From Edaphobacter modestus (lineage in GTDB: Bacteria > Acidobacteriota > Terriglobia > Terriglobales > Acidobacteriaceae), in contig NZ_SHKW01000002.1 of NCBI RefSeq assembly GCF_004217555.1, positions 1-64,000 on the forward strand: a stretch of 64,000 nucleotides of DNA. The letters are read 5' to 3'. Positions within the stretch are counted from its first letter, which is position 1, and each line of letters opens with the position of its first letter. Under the pieces are notes generated by a model. That model worked only from the letters and a program-made list of their open reading frames with translations. It made no database searches and was not told the origin of the DNA. Below are positions 54,879-63,704 of the stretch, one piece after another. The position numbers were made by a program, and so were the translations under genes.

Positions 54879-57401
54879 TTGAACGCGGTTGAAATCGAAG
54901 AAGCCATCTCGCAGCTCGCGGAGCAGCCATTTGACGCTGCGAACTTCGCGTACTCCTTTCTAGAAGCCTTTGGCAACAAGGAGACGACGATCAAGCGGCT
55001 GCGCGCTGGGGCTACCAACAAGTCCGACCTCGGCGGCGTTCTCCAGACCGGCAATATCCACATCGCGACTTGCGACCAAGGGCGCGTCACGCAGACTCTC
55101 CGGACGCTTAGGGACAGTCCCGCGACAGCCAAGGCGAAGGCGAAGTTTGTTCTGGCGACCGACGGCGTGGACTTTGAGGCGGAAGACCTGGCGGGCGGAG
55201 AGACCGTAGCTTGTTCCTACGGGGACTTCCCGAACCATTTCGGCTTCTTCCTGCAGTTGGCCGGTATCACTACGGTCCAGCAGATCAAAGAGAACTCGTT
55301 CGATATCCGAGCAACGAGCCGCATGAATCGGCTCTATGTTGAACTCCTTAAGGACAACCCGGAGTGGGGTAAGTCCGAACGCCGCCATGACATGAACCAG
55401 TTTATGGCGCGCCTCATTTTTTGTTTCTTTGCCGAAGACACGGACATCTTCATCGGCAAGGGCCTATTCACCAGCACCATCGCCCAGATGAGCGAGCGTG
55501 ACTCATCGAACACCCATGAAGTCATCGGCGCACTCTTTCGGGCCATGAATACGAAGGTTGGGGGGCGAAAGAGCGCTGGGCTCCCCAACTGGGCTGATTC
55601 ATTTCCGTACGTCAACGGCGGCCTGTTCTCAGGGAATATGGACGTACCGCGCTTCAGCAAGATTGCGCGCTCTTATCTGCTGCATATTGGCGGCCTCGAC
55701 TGGACGAAGATCAATCCCGACATCTTCGGCTCCATGATTCAGGCGGTCACGGAAGATGAGGAACGCGGCGCTCTCGGGATGCACTACACCAGCGTGCCCA
55801 ACATCCTGAAGGTTCTCAATCCGCTTTTCCTCGACGACCTGCGCGCAAAGCTTCAGGAGGCAGGAGACAATCCTCGCGCTCTGCTCAACCTGCGCAAGCG
55901 CATGGCTAAGATTCGTGTCTTCGATCCGGCCTGCGGCTCTGGCAACTTTCTCGTAATCGCGTATAAGCAAATGCGTGAGATCGAGGCAGAGGTAAATCGG
56001 CGGCGCGGTGAAGCCGAACTAAAGAGTGACATTCCCGTCGAGAATTTTCGTGGTATCGAGTTGAGAGATTTTCCTGTAGAGATTGCACGTCTCGCTCTTG
56101 TCATTGCCGAATACCAAGCTGATGTCCTATACCTGGGTCCAAAGCTAGCATTGGCCGAATTCTTACCTCTGCGTTCTGAAAACTGGATCACGTGCGGTAA
56201 TGCGCTCCGTCTTGACTGGTCAAGCTTGATGGATGTTGGAGGGACGGGTGTCAAATTGGTCGCCGACGATCTCTTCAGCACGCCCCTCAACCAGGCCGAG
56301 ATCAATTTCGTGAATGATGGTGGAGAGATATACATCTGCGGAAACCCACAATTCAAAGGTGCCAGGAAGCAATCAAGGGCACAGAAGGAAGATATGGCAT
56401 TCATCTTCAACGGCCATAACGATTTCAAAGATTGTGATTACGTAACAGCATGGTATCTGAAGGCCTCTGAACTCCTACAGAGTTGCAATGCAACGTTTGC
56501 ATTTGTTTCAACGAGTTCAATTAGCGAGGGTGAGCAAGTCGCACATCTTTGGTCACGCCTTTACGAGGCAGGTTGCCACATCAAGTTTGCACACCAGGGA
56601 TTCAGATGGCGAAACAACGCGTCGAATAACGCTGTGGTCCAGTGTGTCATTGTAGGGGTCGGTCGAAGTAAGCCGACCCGATGCATCTTATTCGACGGAG
56701 ATGTCAAACGAGAAGTAGATTCAATCTCCCCGTATTTGATAGCCGGAGAGGAGTTGTATGTCGAAGCTCGCGATTTAACTCTTTGCTCTGAATTCGGAAC
56801 TATGGTGTCCGGCAGCATGGCGCGTGATGGTGGCAATCTCATCATGACCTATGCCGAATCATTAGATCTACTCAGGAAGGAACCCTTGTCGTGGCCACTA
56901 CTTCGCATTTTCCTTGGATCGCAGGAGCTAATCCACTTTCAAGATCGCAGATGTCTCTGGATAGAAGATGACCACCTGGAACTTGCCAAGTCGGTTCCAG
57001 AGATCAATGAGAGGATTGAGAGCGTCAGATCCTTCCGGGCCGCGTCTTCAGCAAAGACAACCAAGGGATACTCTAGCATCCCTCATAAATTTGCTCAGCG
57101 TGCTCACAGAGAGACCCTGTCCATCGCGATTGCTAAAACGTCATCTGAGACGCGAGAGTATCTCCCGGCGAACCTATGCGACGAGAGCATGATCATTTCG
57201 GATGCAGCATTTGCGATATATGCTCCGTCATTATGGGAACTTGCATTGCTGTTATCAAAGTTACATCTCGTTTGGATTACAACCGTATGCGGCAAACTGG
57301 AGAGTCGCCTACGATATTCATCGACGTTAGGCTGGAATACTTTTCCTGTGCCGACATTGACGGAAAAGAATAGGGGCGATCTAATGCACGACCAACTTTA
57401 G
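54879..57401 (+). CDS. MmeI-like N6-adenine DNA methyltransferase, nuclease site absent, C-terminally truncated
   Basis: The protein has 840 residues (TTG start at 54879). The layout matches large MmeI-type proteins. The N-terminal domain has QTGNIHIATCDQGRVTQTLR where the nuclease D-ExK motif would lie, so cleavage activity is not expected. A helical domain follows (LIFCFFAEDTDIFIGKGLF; FPYVNGGLFSGNMDVPRFSK; ALGMHYTSVPNILKVLNPLF). Motif I is FDPACGSGNFLVIAYKQM (348-365). Motif IV reads ICGNPQF (N489-F492) instead of the usual NPPF/Y. The target-recognition region ends RLRYSSTLGWNTFPVPTLTE. About 80 residues expected after this are missing: homology stops near residue 835, where another truncated gene joins. 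Activity is doubtful. No restriction or BREX partner is adjacent. Confidence 0.85.
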   Translation: MNAVEIEEAISQLAEQPFDAANFAYSFLEAFGNKETTIKRLRAGATNKSDLGGVLQTGNIHIATCDQGRVTQTLRTLRDSPATAKAKAKFVLATDGVDFEAEDLAGGETVACSYGDFPNHFGFFLQLAGITTVQQIKENSFDIRATSRMNRLYVELLKDNPEWGKSERRHDMNQFMARLIFCFFAEDTDIFIGKGLFTSTIAQMSERDSSNTHEVIGALFRAMNTKVGGRKSAGLPNWADSFPYVNGGLFSGNMDVPRFSKIARSYLLHIGGLDWTKINPDIFGSMIQAVTEDEERGALGMHYTSVPNILKVLNPLFLDDLRAKLQEAGDNPRALLNLRKRMAKIRVFDPACGSGNFLVIAYKQMREIEAEVNRRRGEAELKSDIPVENFRGIELRDFPVEIARLALVIAEYQADVLYLGPKLALAEFLPLRSENWITCGNALRLDWSSLMDVGGTGVKLVADDLFSTPLNQAEINFVNDGGEIYICGNPQFKGARKQSRAQKEDMAFIFNGHNDFKDCDYVTAWYLKASELLQSCNATFAFVSTSSISEGEQVAHLWSRLYEAGCHIKFAHQGFRWRNNASNNAVVQCVIVGVGRSKPTRCILFDGDVKREVDSISPYLIAGEELYVEARDLTLCSEFGTMVSGSMARDGGNLIMTYAESLDLLRKEPLSWPLLRIFLGSQELIHFQDRRCLWIEDDHLELAKSVPEINERIESVRSFRAASSAKTTKGYSSIPHKFAQRAHRETLSIAIAKTSSETREYLPANLCDESMIISDAAFAIYAPSLWELALLLSKLHLVWITTVCGKLESRLRYSSTLGWNTFPVPTLTEKNRGDLMHDQL

Positions 57402-58608
57402 CGATTCCCAAGAGGCGGTTAATGCGGGCGTCTCGTTGGGCGTTCCGATCTATGATGTGCCTGTTCAACTCGGAATTAAGTTCACCGACGAGCAAAGAAA
57501 AGTCTGGAGAACCGCTCATTGCAGCAACAACACTGGAGATAAGGAAAGTTTTTCTTCCCTTGTGCTGGCAATGAAACAGGCCGCCCCTGAAATTTTGCAG
57601 GCATGGACGGCCTGCATTCAGAACTCTTGTGGGGGGCCGAAAGCTGCGCTTTCATGTTCCGTCACTAGCAAAATGAATGGAGCCTTATTCAAAGCGAATT
57701 GGGATCACACGGCCGGCGATACCCTGGCACCAAAAGTTGAATTCTTTCAAGCGTACGATGCCAAATGCAGTCCGCCGATACGTCAAAGCCAGACGATTAG
57801 CGAAGCCGGTGTTGTTCTAAATTGCAGCATACCCGTAAACCAAGAAGCTGTTTTCATTCTCCAAACGACCCGAGGTACGTGCGCACCGACGGCATCTGGC
57901 AGAACCTCTGCCGAGACGTTCTCGGGCAAACAGGTTCTGACAACGCCCAAAAACTACAAGGCTGAAAAAATCCTATTCACAGATGGCGCAGTTCTTGTCA
58001 CGAACGGCAATAAGGTGACTTTCGACTGCGCTGAAATGGAATTCCAAGGCGCCCCCAAAATTATCTCTTTCGAGCCGGGAACAGCAGCAGGAAGATCAGC
58101 GGCTCCAATTCTTATTAAAGCCGATCGCATAAGTGGCACTTCGTTACAGATCATAAACACTGGCGAACCAGGGGCCGATGGAGCCGCGGGGGCACCAGGT
58201 GCCCCTGGAGCAAGCGGAAGACAAGGAACACAGAGGGACTTCGATATCACCGGAGCCCATGGAGGATCTAATGGGACTAGCGGAGGAACCGGAGGAGTGG
58301 GAGGCGACGGTGCTCCAGGCCAAGCGGGCGGCAACGGAGGGACTGTCATCTTTGATGTCAGCTCAGGAGTAAGGTCGGGCGCGATTCCACGACTCGATAT
58401 CAAGGCAGATGGAGGAAAGGGCGGCGCCGGCGGCCCTGCGGGCCCGGGCGGCCCGGGCGGGGCGGGTGGCGCCGGAGCTCCCCCGAAAGGCGCTGCAGGA
58501 GGTACCGATGCAGGAAGTCCTGGTGCTGCAGGCCCTCCAGGCCGCGTCGGCCAAGCTGGCGCAGATGGCGCCAGCGGTCAAATCCTGGATTATCGGGCTG
58601 CCCACTGA
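57385..58608 (+). pseudogene. Collagen-like Gly-X-Y repeat protein, 5'-truncated by fusion to the methyltransferase gene
   Basis: The frame is open from 57385 (a TAA is at 57382-57384). The native-looking sequence begins TNFSDSQEAVNAGVSLGVPI before the TTG at 57436, so the true N-terminus, probably with a signal peptide, is lost at the junction. The first ~230 residues hold paired Cys (HCSNNT, CIQNSCGG, LSCSV, DAKCSPP, LNCSIPV, GTCAP), suggesting a disulfide-bonded exported domain. Two collagen-like blocks follow: GEPGADGAAGAPGAPGASGR near 240 and a long Gly-rich stretch near 275-385. Function unknown; bacterial collagen-like proteins are often surface fibres. Confidence 0.6.
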
Positions 58609-58683
58609 CTTAGGTAGGAAATTGCACCTGTGAGAGAGGGGCGGCTGATCGAGCGTGCAGAGAGTGTCAGCTCCATCGCGTTC

Positions 58684-59661
58684 CTAGATGGTTATGCGCT
58701 CGACTTCGGCGAGCGTCAATGTGTCACCCGATCGATCATAGAGCTTCGTCGTGCGCGGGCTTTCATGTGCGGCGATGGCTTGCGCGCCTTCGATGCTGCC
58801 ACCGTTCAGGAGATAGGCAGTGATACCTGTCGCCCGAAATGTATGGCAATTCGACTGACTTCCCATTTCAGCAGCAGCGCAGCGGCGCTTGATCATGCGG
58901 AACGCATCGACACGGTGCATTCGGTTCGCACCTAAAACCCGCTCTTTTGTCATCGAACGCCATAGAGGGCCTTGAGGGGGGTGCCCGAGTACAGCCAAAT
59001 AGGCGTCGAGATATTCTTCCGCAAGATGATGCGCCGGCACGGCATGAGCTTTGCCGCCTTTCTCGGCCAGCCGCAGCCACCATCGCTTACCCTGCTGGTA
59101 GTAATCGCCGACGTCCATTCCAACGACAGCCGATACGCGCGCGAAGCTATAGACCATGACGCCGAGGAGAGCGCGATCGCGCAGGCCCGCCGGCGTCGAT
59201 ATGTCGATACTGTCAAACAGCGCTCTTGCTTCGTCCGGCTGCAGCACGGGCGTTTTGCCGACCTTTACGACGTGCTTAGGCCCCCGCACCGACGCGGCGG
59301 GATTGAAAGGCAGGATCCCGCCCGTCACCATGAAATCGAACATCATGCGGATCGCGGCCAGATGCTGCTTGACCGATGGCTTCGCCATGTCGTTCGCCAG
59401 CAGCGTTTCGACATAGGCGGCGACAAACACCGGCCCGATGCGGTCGAAGCTCAGGCCTTTGTCCTCGCACCAGCTCAGGAACGCGCCGACAGCCCGGCCA
59501 TAAGCCAGGCGCGTATTGCGGTTGCGTATGGTCGCGGTGAAGAATTCGATGAAGCGATTGGAGGCGCGTTCGCCAGCCGCAGCGATGATGGCCGGCAGGG
59601 CCAGACCCGCCGATGAATCGGACGACAGGAAAGAAGCTTGTCGTGCGATTAGCTCTGTCAT
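58684..59661 (-). CDS. Tyrosine recombinase / integrase (XerC/D-like)
   Basis: The protein has 325 residues. The SAM-like core-binding domain lies at about 34-125 (TIRNRNTRLAYGRAVGAFLS; MAKPSVKQHLAAIRMMFDFM). Catalytic residues: Arg175 in MVYSFARVSAVVGMDVG, Lys near LRLAEKGGKAHAVPAHH, His273 and Arg276 in CHTFRATGITAYLLNGG, His299 and nucleophile Tyr308 in AAHESPRTTKLYDR. This RATGIT/AAHESPRTTKLYDR form is typical of proteobacterial integrases on plasmids and genomic islands. It overlaps the end of the 59658-59957 gene by 4 bases and is therefore co-translated with it. High GC and context suggest import from a proteobacterial donor. Confidence 0.93.
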   Translation of the reverse strand: MTELIARQASFLSSDSSAGLALPAIIAAAGERASNRFIEFFTATIRNRNTRLAYGRAVGAFLSWCEDKGLSFDRIGPVFVAAYVETLLANDMAKPSVKQHLAAIRMMFDFMVTGGILPFNPAASVRGPKHVVKVGKTPVLQPDEARALFDSIDISTPAGLRDRALLGVMVYSFARVSAVVGMDVGDYYQQGKRWWLRLAEKGGKAHAVPAHHLAEEYLDAYLAVLGHPPQGPLWRSMTKERVLGANRMHRVDAFRMIKRRCAAAEMGSQSNCHTFRATGITAYLLNGGSIEGAQAIAAHESPRTTKLYDRSGDTLTLAEVERITI

Positions 59662-59957
59662 CGGAAACTATCCGGGCCGGGAAAATCTTCGTAGCCCGCG
59701 ATCATGACTGTGCCAACCCGGCCGACCGAACCGACATGACCAACCTGGCTGCGTCCTGCAAAGCTGCTGGCCCGCCTTGATCCCTTGGAAGTGTTGGTGA
59801 TGAGCTTGCCGCTTTTCAGCTCCCCGAGATAAGAGCCATCGGAGCCGAAAACCTCGTCGCCTCGAAAGCGTCCAGCCTCGACGCCGTTCAGCGTGAAAAG
59901 CGAATCGCCCTGACGCTTGCCAAAATATGTTCCGCCCCATGTGTACAGACTGCTCAT
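59658..59957 (-). CDS. Small conserved protein co-operonic with integrase
   Basis: The protein has 99 residues. It begins MSSLYTWGGTYFGKRQGDSL and has a beta-rich repeat-like body (FTLNGVEAGRFRGDEVFGSD; GSYLGELKSGKLIT). A Gly/Val/Arg tail (HVGSVGRVGTVMIAGYEDFP) follows. I recall similar short proteins on proteobacterial plasmids and islands, sometimes labelled four-fold beta flanked proteins, without known function. Its stop overlaps the integrase start by 4 bases. It may be structural or regulatory for the mobile unit. Confidence 0.65.
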   Translation of the reverse strand: MSSLYTWGGTYFGKRQGDSLFTLNGVEAGRFRGDEVFGSDGSYLGELKSGKLITNTSKGSRRASSFAGRSQVGHVGSVGRVGTVMIAGYEDFPGPDSFR

Positions 59958-60053
59958 AGCGGCCTCCGCAAGTGAAGTAACATAACGTCCTTTATGTTAC
60001 TCAATCCATCGACCTTTGAGAGCCCCGAGGAACCCCTTCTGTAACATGCTCGA

Positions 60054-60761
60054 ATGGGTAAAAAACAGAACATCGTGATTGGCTGCTGTTTCTTCGCCGT
60101 CGCTTTGCTCCTGGCCGTCTACGGTGCCGGCTTTTCCTGGCGCGCCGTGATCGTGACCGGCGGCGCATTCTTTCTTGCCGGCGTCGGCCACGAATTCTGG
60201 AAGAGCGCCCATGCGCCGCAGCCGTTCGCCCGGTTCCAGTTTCGTATCGGGATGAACATCGGCGAAGCGCTTCACGATGCCGGCCTTTACAACGACGCGC
60301 TCTCGGAAGCCGCCGGCCTTATATCGAAGGACATGCCCGGTCGTGGCTGGATCGTCTTCACCTGGCTAGAGCCGGAACTTTTCTACGTCAACACGACAAA
60401 CCATTATTCTTCGACGTTGGAAATCAACATTGATCTTCCGGCGTATGGCGACCGCGTCAGCAAAAGGACTTTCGAGCTTTCCGACCAGATCGAGATGCGC
60501 ACGACGACGGAGGGCTACGAGCTGGCATTACTCACGCGGGAGCAGCTTTATTCCTTACATGGCTCGACACGCGGCAAAGGCCTAGTGATGTTCATGCTGC
60601 CCTATAAATTCTTTTGGGCGTTGCAGCGTGGCTATGAAAGCCACGACAAAGCGCGCGAGATTCTGACCGCCGCCGGCTTTACCTATCAGTCTGATGCCGA
60701 AGTCATGAGCGCATGGGACTATCGCAACAAGTACGGTTCGCTTCGCTGGTGGGACGTATGA
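60054..60761 (+). CDS. Membrane protein, unknown, first of a paralogous pair
   Basis: The protein has 235 residues. Two closely spaced N-terminal TMs (IVIGCCFFAVALLLAVYGAG; WRAVIVTGGAFFLAGVGHEF) precede a soluble domain with PFARFQFRIGMNIGEALHDA, FTWLEPELFYVN and a C-terminal ILTAAGFTYQSDAEVMSAWD. It shares TM placement, a central R/LxIGxN motif and a terminal helix with the following gene. I do not recognise the family. It is divergent from the integrase pair and likely cargo of that unit. Confidence 0.65.
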   Translation: MGKKQNIVIGCCFFAVALLLAVYGAGFSWRAVIVTGGAFFLAGVGHEFWKSAHAPQPFARFQFRIGMNIGEALHDAGLYNDALSEAAGLISKDMPGRGWIVFTWLEPELFYVNTTNHYSSTLEINIDLPAYGDRVSKRTFELSDQIEMRTTTEGYELALLTREQLYSLHGSTRGKGLVMFMLPYKFFWALQRGYESHDKAREILTAAGFTYQSDAEVMSAWDYRNKYGSLRWWDV

Positions 60762-61483
60762 GGCTCATCATCGAGCGGGCCGGCCTGCTCCTTCTTGTCT
60801 TTGCATGCGCATCGGCACTGCATTACTACGGCGGGTTACGCTACGAGGCGGCCTGGCTGATTGGCGGCGCATTCTCGCTTGTCGCAATATGGCTTTACAT
60901 CCTGAAGGACCTTGCCACTTTCAAACCCTACCGCCTTGTCATCGGCATCAACTATGACGGCCTATGGGAGGATCTGAAGCTCGCGCCGACCGACGGCCCG
61001 AAGTTCGAGAACTTCACTTTCACAGCACTTAGCGCCGCGATCTTCGCCAGGTCGGACGACCGCGACTACAGCACGAAGCTGGACCTTTACAAGCAGATAC
61101 CGTGCGGCGCGGCGACCTGGACGCCCGGGATTGGTGAAATCAGGAACGGCCCGAAGTTCTTTTTCCGGCCGGTGCGCGACGGCTATCAGTTCGGCATTCA
61201 TGTACAGGATGAAAGGTGGAAGCTGCACAGCGCCCAGCTTGCACCGATGCTGCGTGACCTGCCTTTGTCCTACGGCAATGACGTTGTGCTGGGCCTTTTG
61301 CCTTACGGCTACATGCCGGAACATACCCGCCATTGGAATGAGACCATTTCCCTTTGGTACGGTTTCGACCGGAAACAGCGCCAGTGGAAGAAGCGCCTGC
61401 AGGACCATGGCTGGACGTACAATGAGGACGACCCCACCCACATAAAGCATCGTTACCTTGGCATCGGCTACAGCGACGTTTAG
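60758..61483 (+). CDS. Membrane protein, unknown, second of a paralogous pair
   Basis: The protein has 241 residues from ATG 60758, which overlaps the stop of the upstream gene (ATGA), so the pair is translationally coupled; the longer frame from 60713 lies inside that gene. TMs are AGLLLLVFACASALHYYGGL and AAWLIGGAFSLVAIWLYILK. The soluble part has PYRLVIGINYDGLWEDLKLA and a C-terminal KRLQDHGWTYNEDDPTHIKH, parallel to its neighbour. Two coupled paralogues with the same topology suggest a hetero-oligomeric envelope complex. Function unknown. Confidence 0.65.
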   Translation: MRLIIERAGLLLLVFACASALHYYGGLRYEAAWLIGGAFSLVAIWLYILKDLATFKPYRLVIGINYDGLWEDLKLAPTDGPKFENFTFTALSAAIFARSDDRDYSTKLDLYKQIPCGAATWTPGIGEIRNGPKFFFRPVRDGYQFGIHVQDERWKLHSAQLAPMLRDLPLSYGNDVVLGLLPYGYMPEHTRHWNETISLWYGFDRKQRQWKKRLQDHGWTYNEDDPTHIKHRYLGIGYSDV

Positions 61484-61695
61484 CCGTTCTTTCCCCGAAG
61501 CGTGGGTATGGCATTCCTCTAGTCCAAAGCTCGGACATCGCGCTCATTGATTACGCGAAAAGGGTTAATTATGTCGAGCATGGACATCGTCATAGGAGGT
61601 GTCCCCCATTTCGTGCTTATCTTGAATTGAAAGAGCCATCTGAAAGCCTGAGGTTAATTTAACTGGAATCGTTTAAATGTCGATATCAGGAATGT
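61484..61695. other. Short gap after the paralogous membrane pair
   Basis: No supported gene. A 19-codon ORF starting at 61571 (ATG after AAAGGG) encodes MSSMDIVIGGVPHFVLILN and looks like the start of a truncated gene. Confidence 0.3.
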
Positions 61696-61926
61696 TCACG
61701 ATCCTCGCGCTTCATTGCACTTCGGACACTTGTTCATATGCCTATAAAACGCTTCAGCGTATTGCCCCGTTGCGTCATCAGGAATATTTGGCGGGGACGC
61801 CGCCAGGGCCGGATCGTGCACAGCCCAGCGGCGTAATAACACCAGCCCCGTATCGCACGCGGGAGGATCGAAGTCCCGCCCTGGGACTGGTGTAAGCCAT
61901 CGTGCATTGAATTCGCTCGGTCTCAT
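61696..61926 (-). CDS. Small protein with C-terminal CPKC motif, unknown
   Basis: A 76-codon minus-strand frame begins MRPSEFNARWLTPVPGRDFD and ends FYRHMNKCPKCNEARGS, with CxxC plus a nearby His as a possible zinc site. There is no strong ribosome site. It lies downstream of the lipoprotein gene on the same strand and could be the last gene of the recombinase operon. It may also be chance. Confidence 0.4.
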   Translation of the reverse strand: MRPSEFNARWLTPVPGRDFDPPACDTGLVLLRRWAVHDPALAASPPNIPDDATGQYAEAFYRHMNKCPKCNEARGS

Positions 61927-61953
61927 GAGTTGGTGCTACGGTTGTTCGGCCAC

Positions 61954-62259
61954 TCACGCTCCGCCGTTTAGGTTCCCCTTCTCTGCCAGACAAATACGAC
62001 CCTCTTCCGAGTGCTGCCAAACCGAATCCGCCTTCATAGCCGACTTGCACGGGGCGGCGATGTTCTTCGCTACGTCGCCGTGCTGCATGAGCCAAACTTG
62101 CAGGTCAGCCACATTCGCTTTACTGAGGTCCGGTTCTGTGAATCCGGCATCTTTAACCTGCTGGACGATACTGGTTTGTGGACTCTCGACAGATCCTTTC
62201 TCAGACTTGCAACCTGCCAAACAGATCAGCGCCGCTATCGCTACATATATACGCTTCAT
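61954..62259 (-). CDS. Small lipoprotein (lipobox LAGC), possible entry-exclusion-type protein
   Basis: The protein has 101 residues, with a GGAGGG ribosome site before the ATG at 62259. The signal MKRIYVAIAALICLAGCKSE has a lipobox LAGC with Cys17 for lipidation. The mature part contains VADLQVWLMQHGDVAKNIAA, PCKSAMKADSVWQHSEEGR and ICLAE; the Cys pair may form a disulfide. Small lipoproteins of this size on conjugative elements are often entry-exclusion (TrbK-type) proteins, but no specific signature proves it. It follows the HNH gene by 15 bases on the same strand. Confidence 0.75.
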   Translation of the reverse strand: MKRIYVAIAALICLAGCKSEKGSVESPQTSIVQQVKDAGFTEPDLSKANVADLQVWLMQHGDVAKNIAAPCKSAMKADSVWQHSEEGRICLAEKGNLNGGA

Positions 62260-62274
62260 CTCTACCCTCCAATT

Positions 62275-62724
62275 CTATTTGCGTAACATTCGATCCTCTG
62301 GAAACAGAGGAACGAGCTTCACTGCAACCGGCTTTACTGCAAAATTCAGGTTAGTTTGTTCGTGCGCTTCTGGATGCTGCTCACGCCATAGAACGCGAAG
62401 CAGCTCCGGCCATTCCCTACGAAGCATCTGCGTTCGAGTCACCATAGCATGATGGCCCAGGCAGAGCGTAATCATCAGATCTGGGTTATTGTTTCCCGGC
62501 ACGCGATGGTGTACGGCCAATGACCGTTTGCCGCGCTTCAGGCTTGTACAACCGGGAATTCTGCATAGATGGCCATCTCGCGCAAGAACGGTCTCGCGAT
62601 GGCCTCCGAAGTATTCTTCGTCCTGCCTCTTCAGGGTGTAGCAGGTCGCGCAGAGTCCCAACGCAAGAATCTTCTCGCACCCACACGGACAACAGAGCGC
62701 ACGTTGAATAGGCTTCGTCTTCAT
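62275..62724 (-). CDS. HNH-type zinc-finger protein
   Basis: The protein has 149 residues. An N-terminal Cys cluster (CCPCGCEKILALGLCATCYT) could bind zinc. The HNH core follows: GHLCRIPGCTSLKRGKRSLA, VHHRVPGNNNPDLMITLCLG and HHAMVTRTQML, with HH, NNN and the later HH in the expected order. Such proteins may nick DNA or act as nuclease-like partners of mobile elements. The gene starts 3 bases after the 62728 gene stop, so it is translationally coupled to it. Activity cannot be confirmed. Confidence 0.8.
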   Translation of the reverse strand: MKTKPIQRALCCPCGCEKILALGLCATCYTLKRQDEEYFGGHRETVLARDGHLCRIPGCTSLKRGKRSLAVHHRVPGNNNPDLMITLCLGHHAMVTRTQMLRREWPELLRVLWREQHPEAHEQTNLNFAVKPVAVKLVPLFPEDRMLRK

Positions 62725-62727
62725 CGT

Positions 62728-62925
62728 TTACATGACCAAAGTACGCCGGGGCTCAACTGCCTCAACCTCAACCATCCAACCGTGGACCTGGAACAATGCT
62801 CCATCATCGCAGCGCACAGTGAAAGTTGAATCAAGATCGCACGTCCCAGTGATCGGGTCGAAGTCTTCACCGCCGATAACTTCTCCCTCAACGTCGAACC
62901 CACCCCCAGTGCAAATTACTCGCAT
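62728..62925 (-). CDS. Small acidic protein of the recombinase operon, unknown
   Basis: The protein has 65 residues from ATG 62925 (GTG 62928 is an alternative), with a strong GGGGAGGGAA ribosome site. It reads MRVICTGGGFDVEGEVIGGE and is strongly acidic (EDFDPITGTCDLDSTFTV; WMVEVEAVEP). The ATG overlaps the recombinase stop (TGATG), coupling translation. Small acidic proteins in such positions may be anti-recombinase factors or DNA mimics; nothing proves this. Confidence 0.6.
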   Translation of the reverse strand: MRVICTGGGFDVEGEVIGGEDFDPITGTCDLDSTFTVRCDDGALFQVHGWMVEVEAVEPRRTLVM

Positions 62926-63548
62926 CACTTCCCTCCCCTCGGCCTGACTGATGTTCTTTTCGACTTCCTCGCTTTCGCAGAGACTTTTAGCTTCACCGGT
63001 CCCGGCCTAACGATGCGGTCAATGGTGGACTTCGACACATTAAACATCGCCCCGAGTTCGTGTTTCGAATACTGATTGCCGTCCCACAATGAGCGGATCT
63101 TGTTCATCTGGTCCTTCGCCAGCTTCGGCTTGCGTCCTCCCAGCCGCCCGCGAGCTTTGGCGGTAGCCAGCCCCGCCATAGTCCGCTCTCGAATCAGTTC
63201 CCTCCCAAACTCGGCCAGCGATGCGAAGACGTGAAAGATCAAGCGTCCTGCGGCATGGCTCGTATCGAACTTCTCTTTCAGAGAGACGAAAGCGATCTTG
63301 CGCCGCTGAAGAGTATTCACAATCTCCAACAAATCGGCTAACGATCTCCCCAGACGGTCAAGACGCCACACCACGAGCGTGTCTCCCTCATCCAGCCGGT
63401 CAAGGCAACGGGTCAGCTCAGGTCGATCGATATTCCGGCCGCTGATCTTCTCCTCGTAGATCCTTTTGCAACCGGCCTTCTTCAGCTCCGTGAGCTGGGC
63501 CGCGTTCGTCTGGTCGTCCGTCGAGACGCGAGCGTATCCAATAACCAT
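62925..63548 (-). CDS. Serine recombinase (resolvase/invertase family)
   Basis: The protein has 207 residues. The catalytic domain opens MVIGYARVSTDDQTNAAQLT with nucleophile Ser9. It continues with DTLVVWRLDRLGRSLADLLE and FVSLKEKFDTSHAAGRLIFH, then FASLAEFGRELIRERTMAGL. The C-terminal helix-turn-helix follows (RSLWDGNQYSKHELGAMFNV, SKSTIDRIV), with a basic tail. Family members invert or resolve DNA between short crossover sites. It heads the minus-strand operon recombinase, acidic protein, HNH, lipoprotein. A nested inverted repeat lies 157-370 bases upstream and may be its site. Confidence 0.95.
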   Translation of the reverse strand: MVIGYARVSTDDQTNAAQLTELKKAGCKRIYEEKISGRNIDRPELTRCLDRLDEGDTLVVWRLDRLGRSLADLLEIVNTLQRRKIAFVSLKEKFDTSHAAGRLIFHVFASLAEFGRELIRERTMAGLATAKARGRLGGRKPKLAKDQMNKIRSLWDGNQYSKHELGAMFNVSKSTIDRIVRPGPVKLKVSAKARKSKRTSVRPRGGK

Positions 63549-63704
63549 GAGAAAAAGATATCACAAATCATGTCATATTCTATTTGTTTGTGACGTGAGT
63601 TGTGGTATGATTTAGGGGGATTCAGAACTCGCATCACAAGACGGCTCGCAAACGTTCCATAAACCGTCGTATTTGACGTCCTAAGCTGAAGGCGATGAGG
63701 ACAT

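Noticed and set aside
54879..57401. Active type IIG/BREX/DISARM defence system
   Set aside because: The nuclease motif is absent, the C-terminus is lost, motif IV is altered and no partner genes of any known defence system are nearby.
58366..58605. Restarted short ORFs in the Gly-rich region of the collagen-like gene
   Set aside because: Repeats rich in GC give open frames in all phases; only the Gly-X-Y frame continues from the upstream coding sequence.
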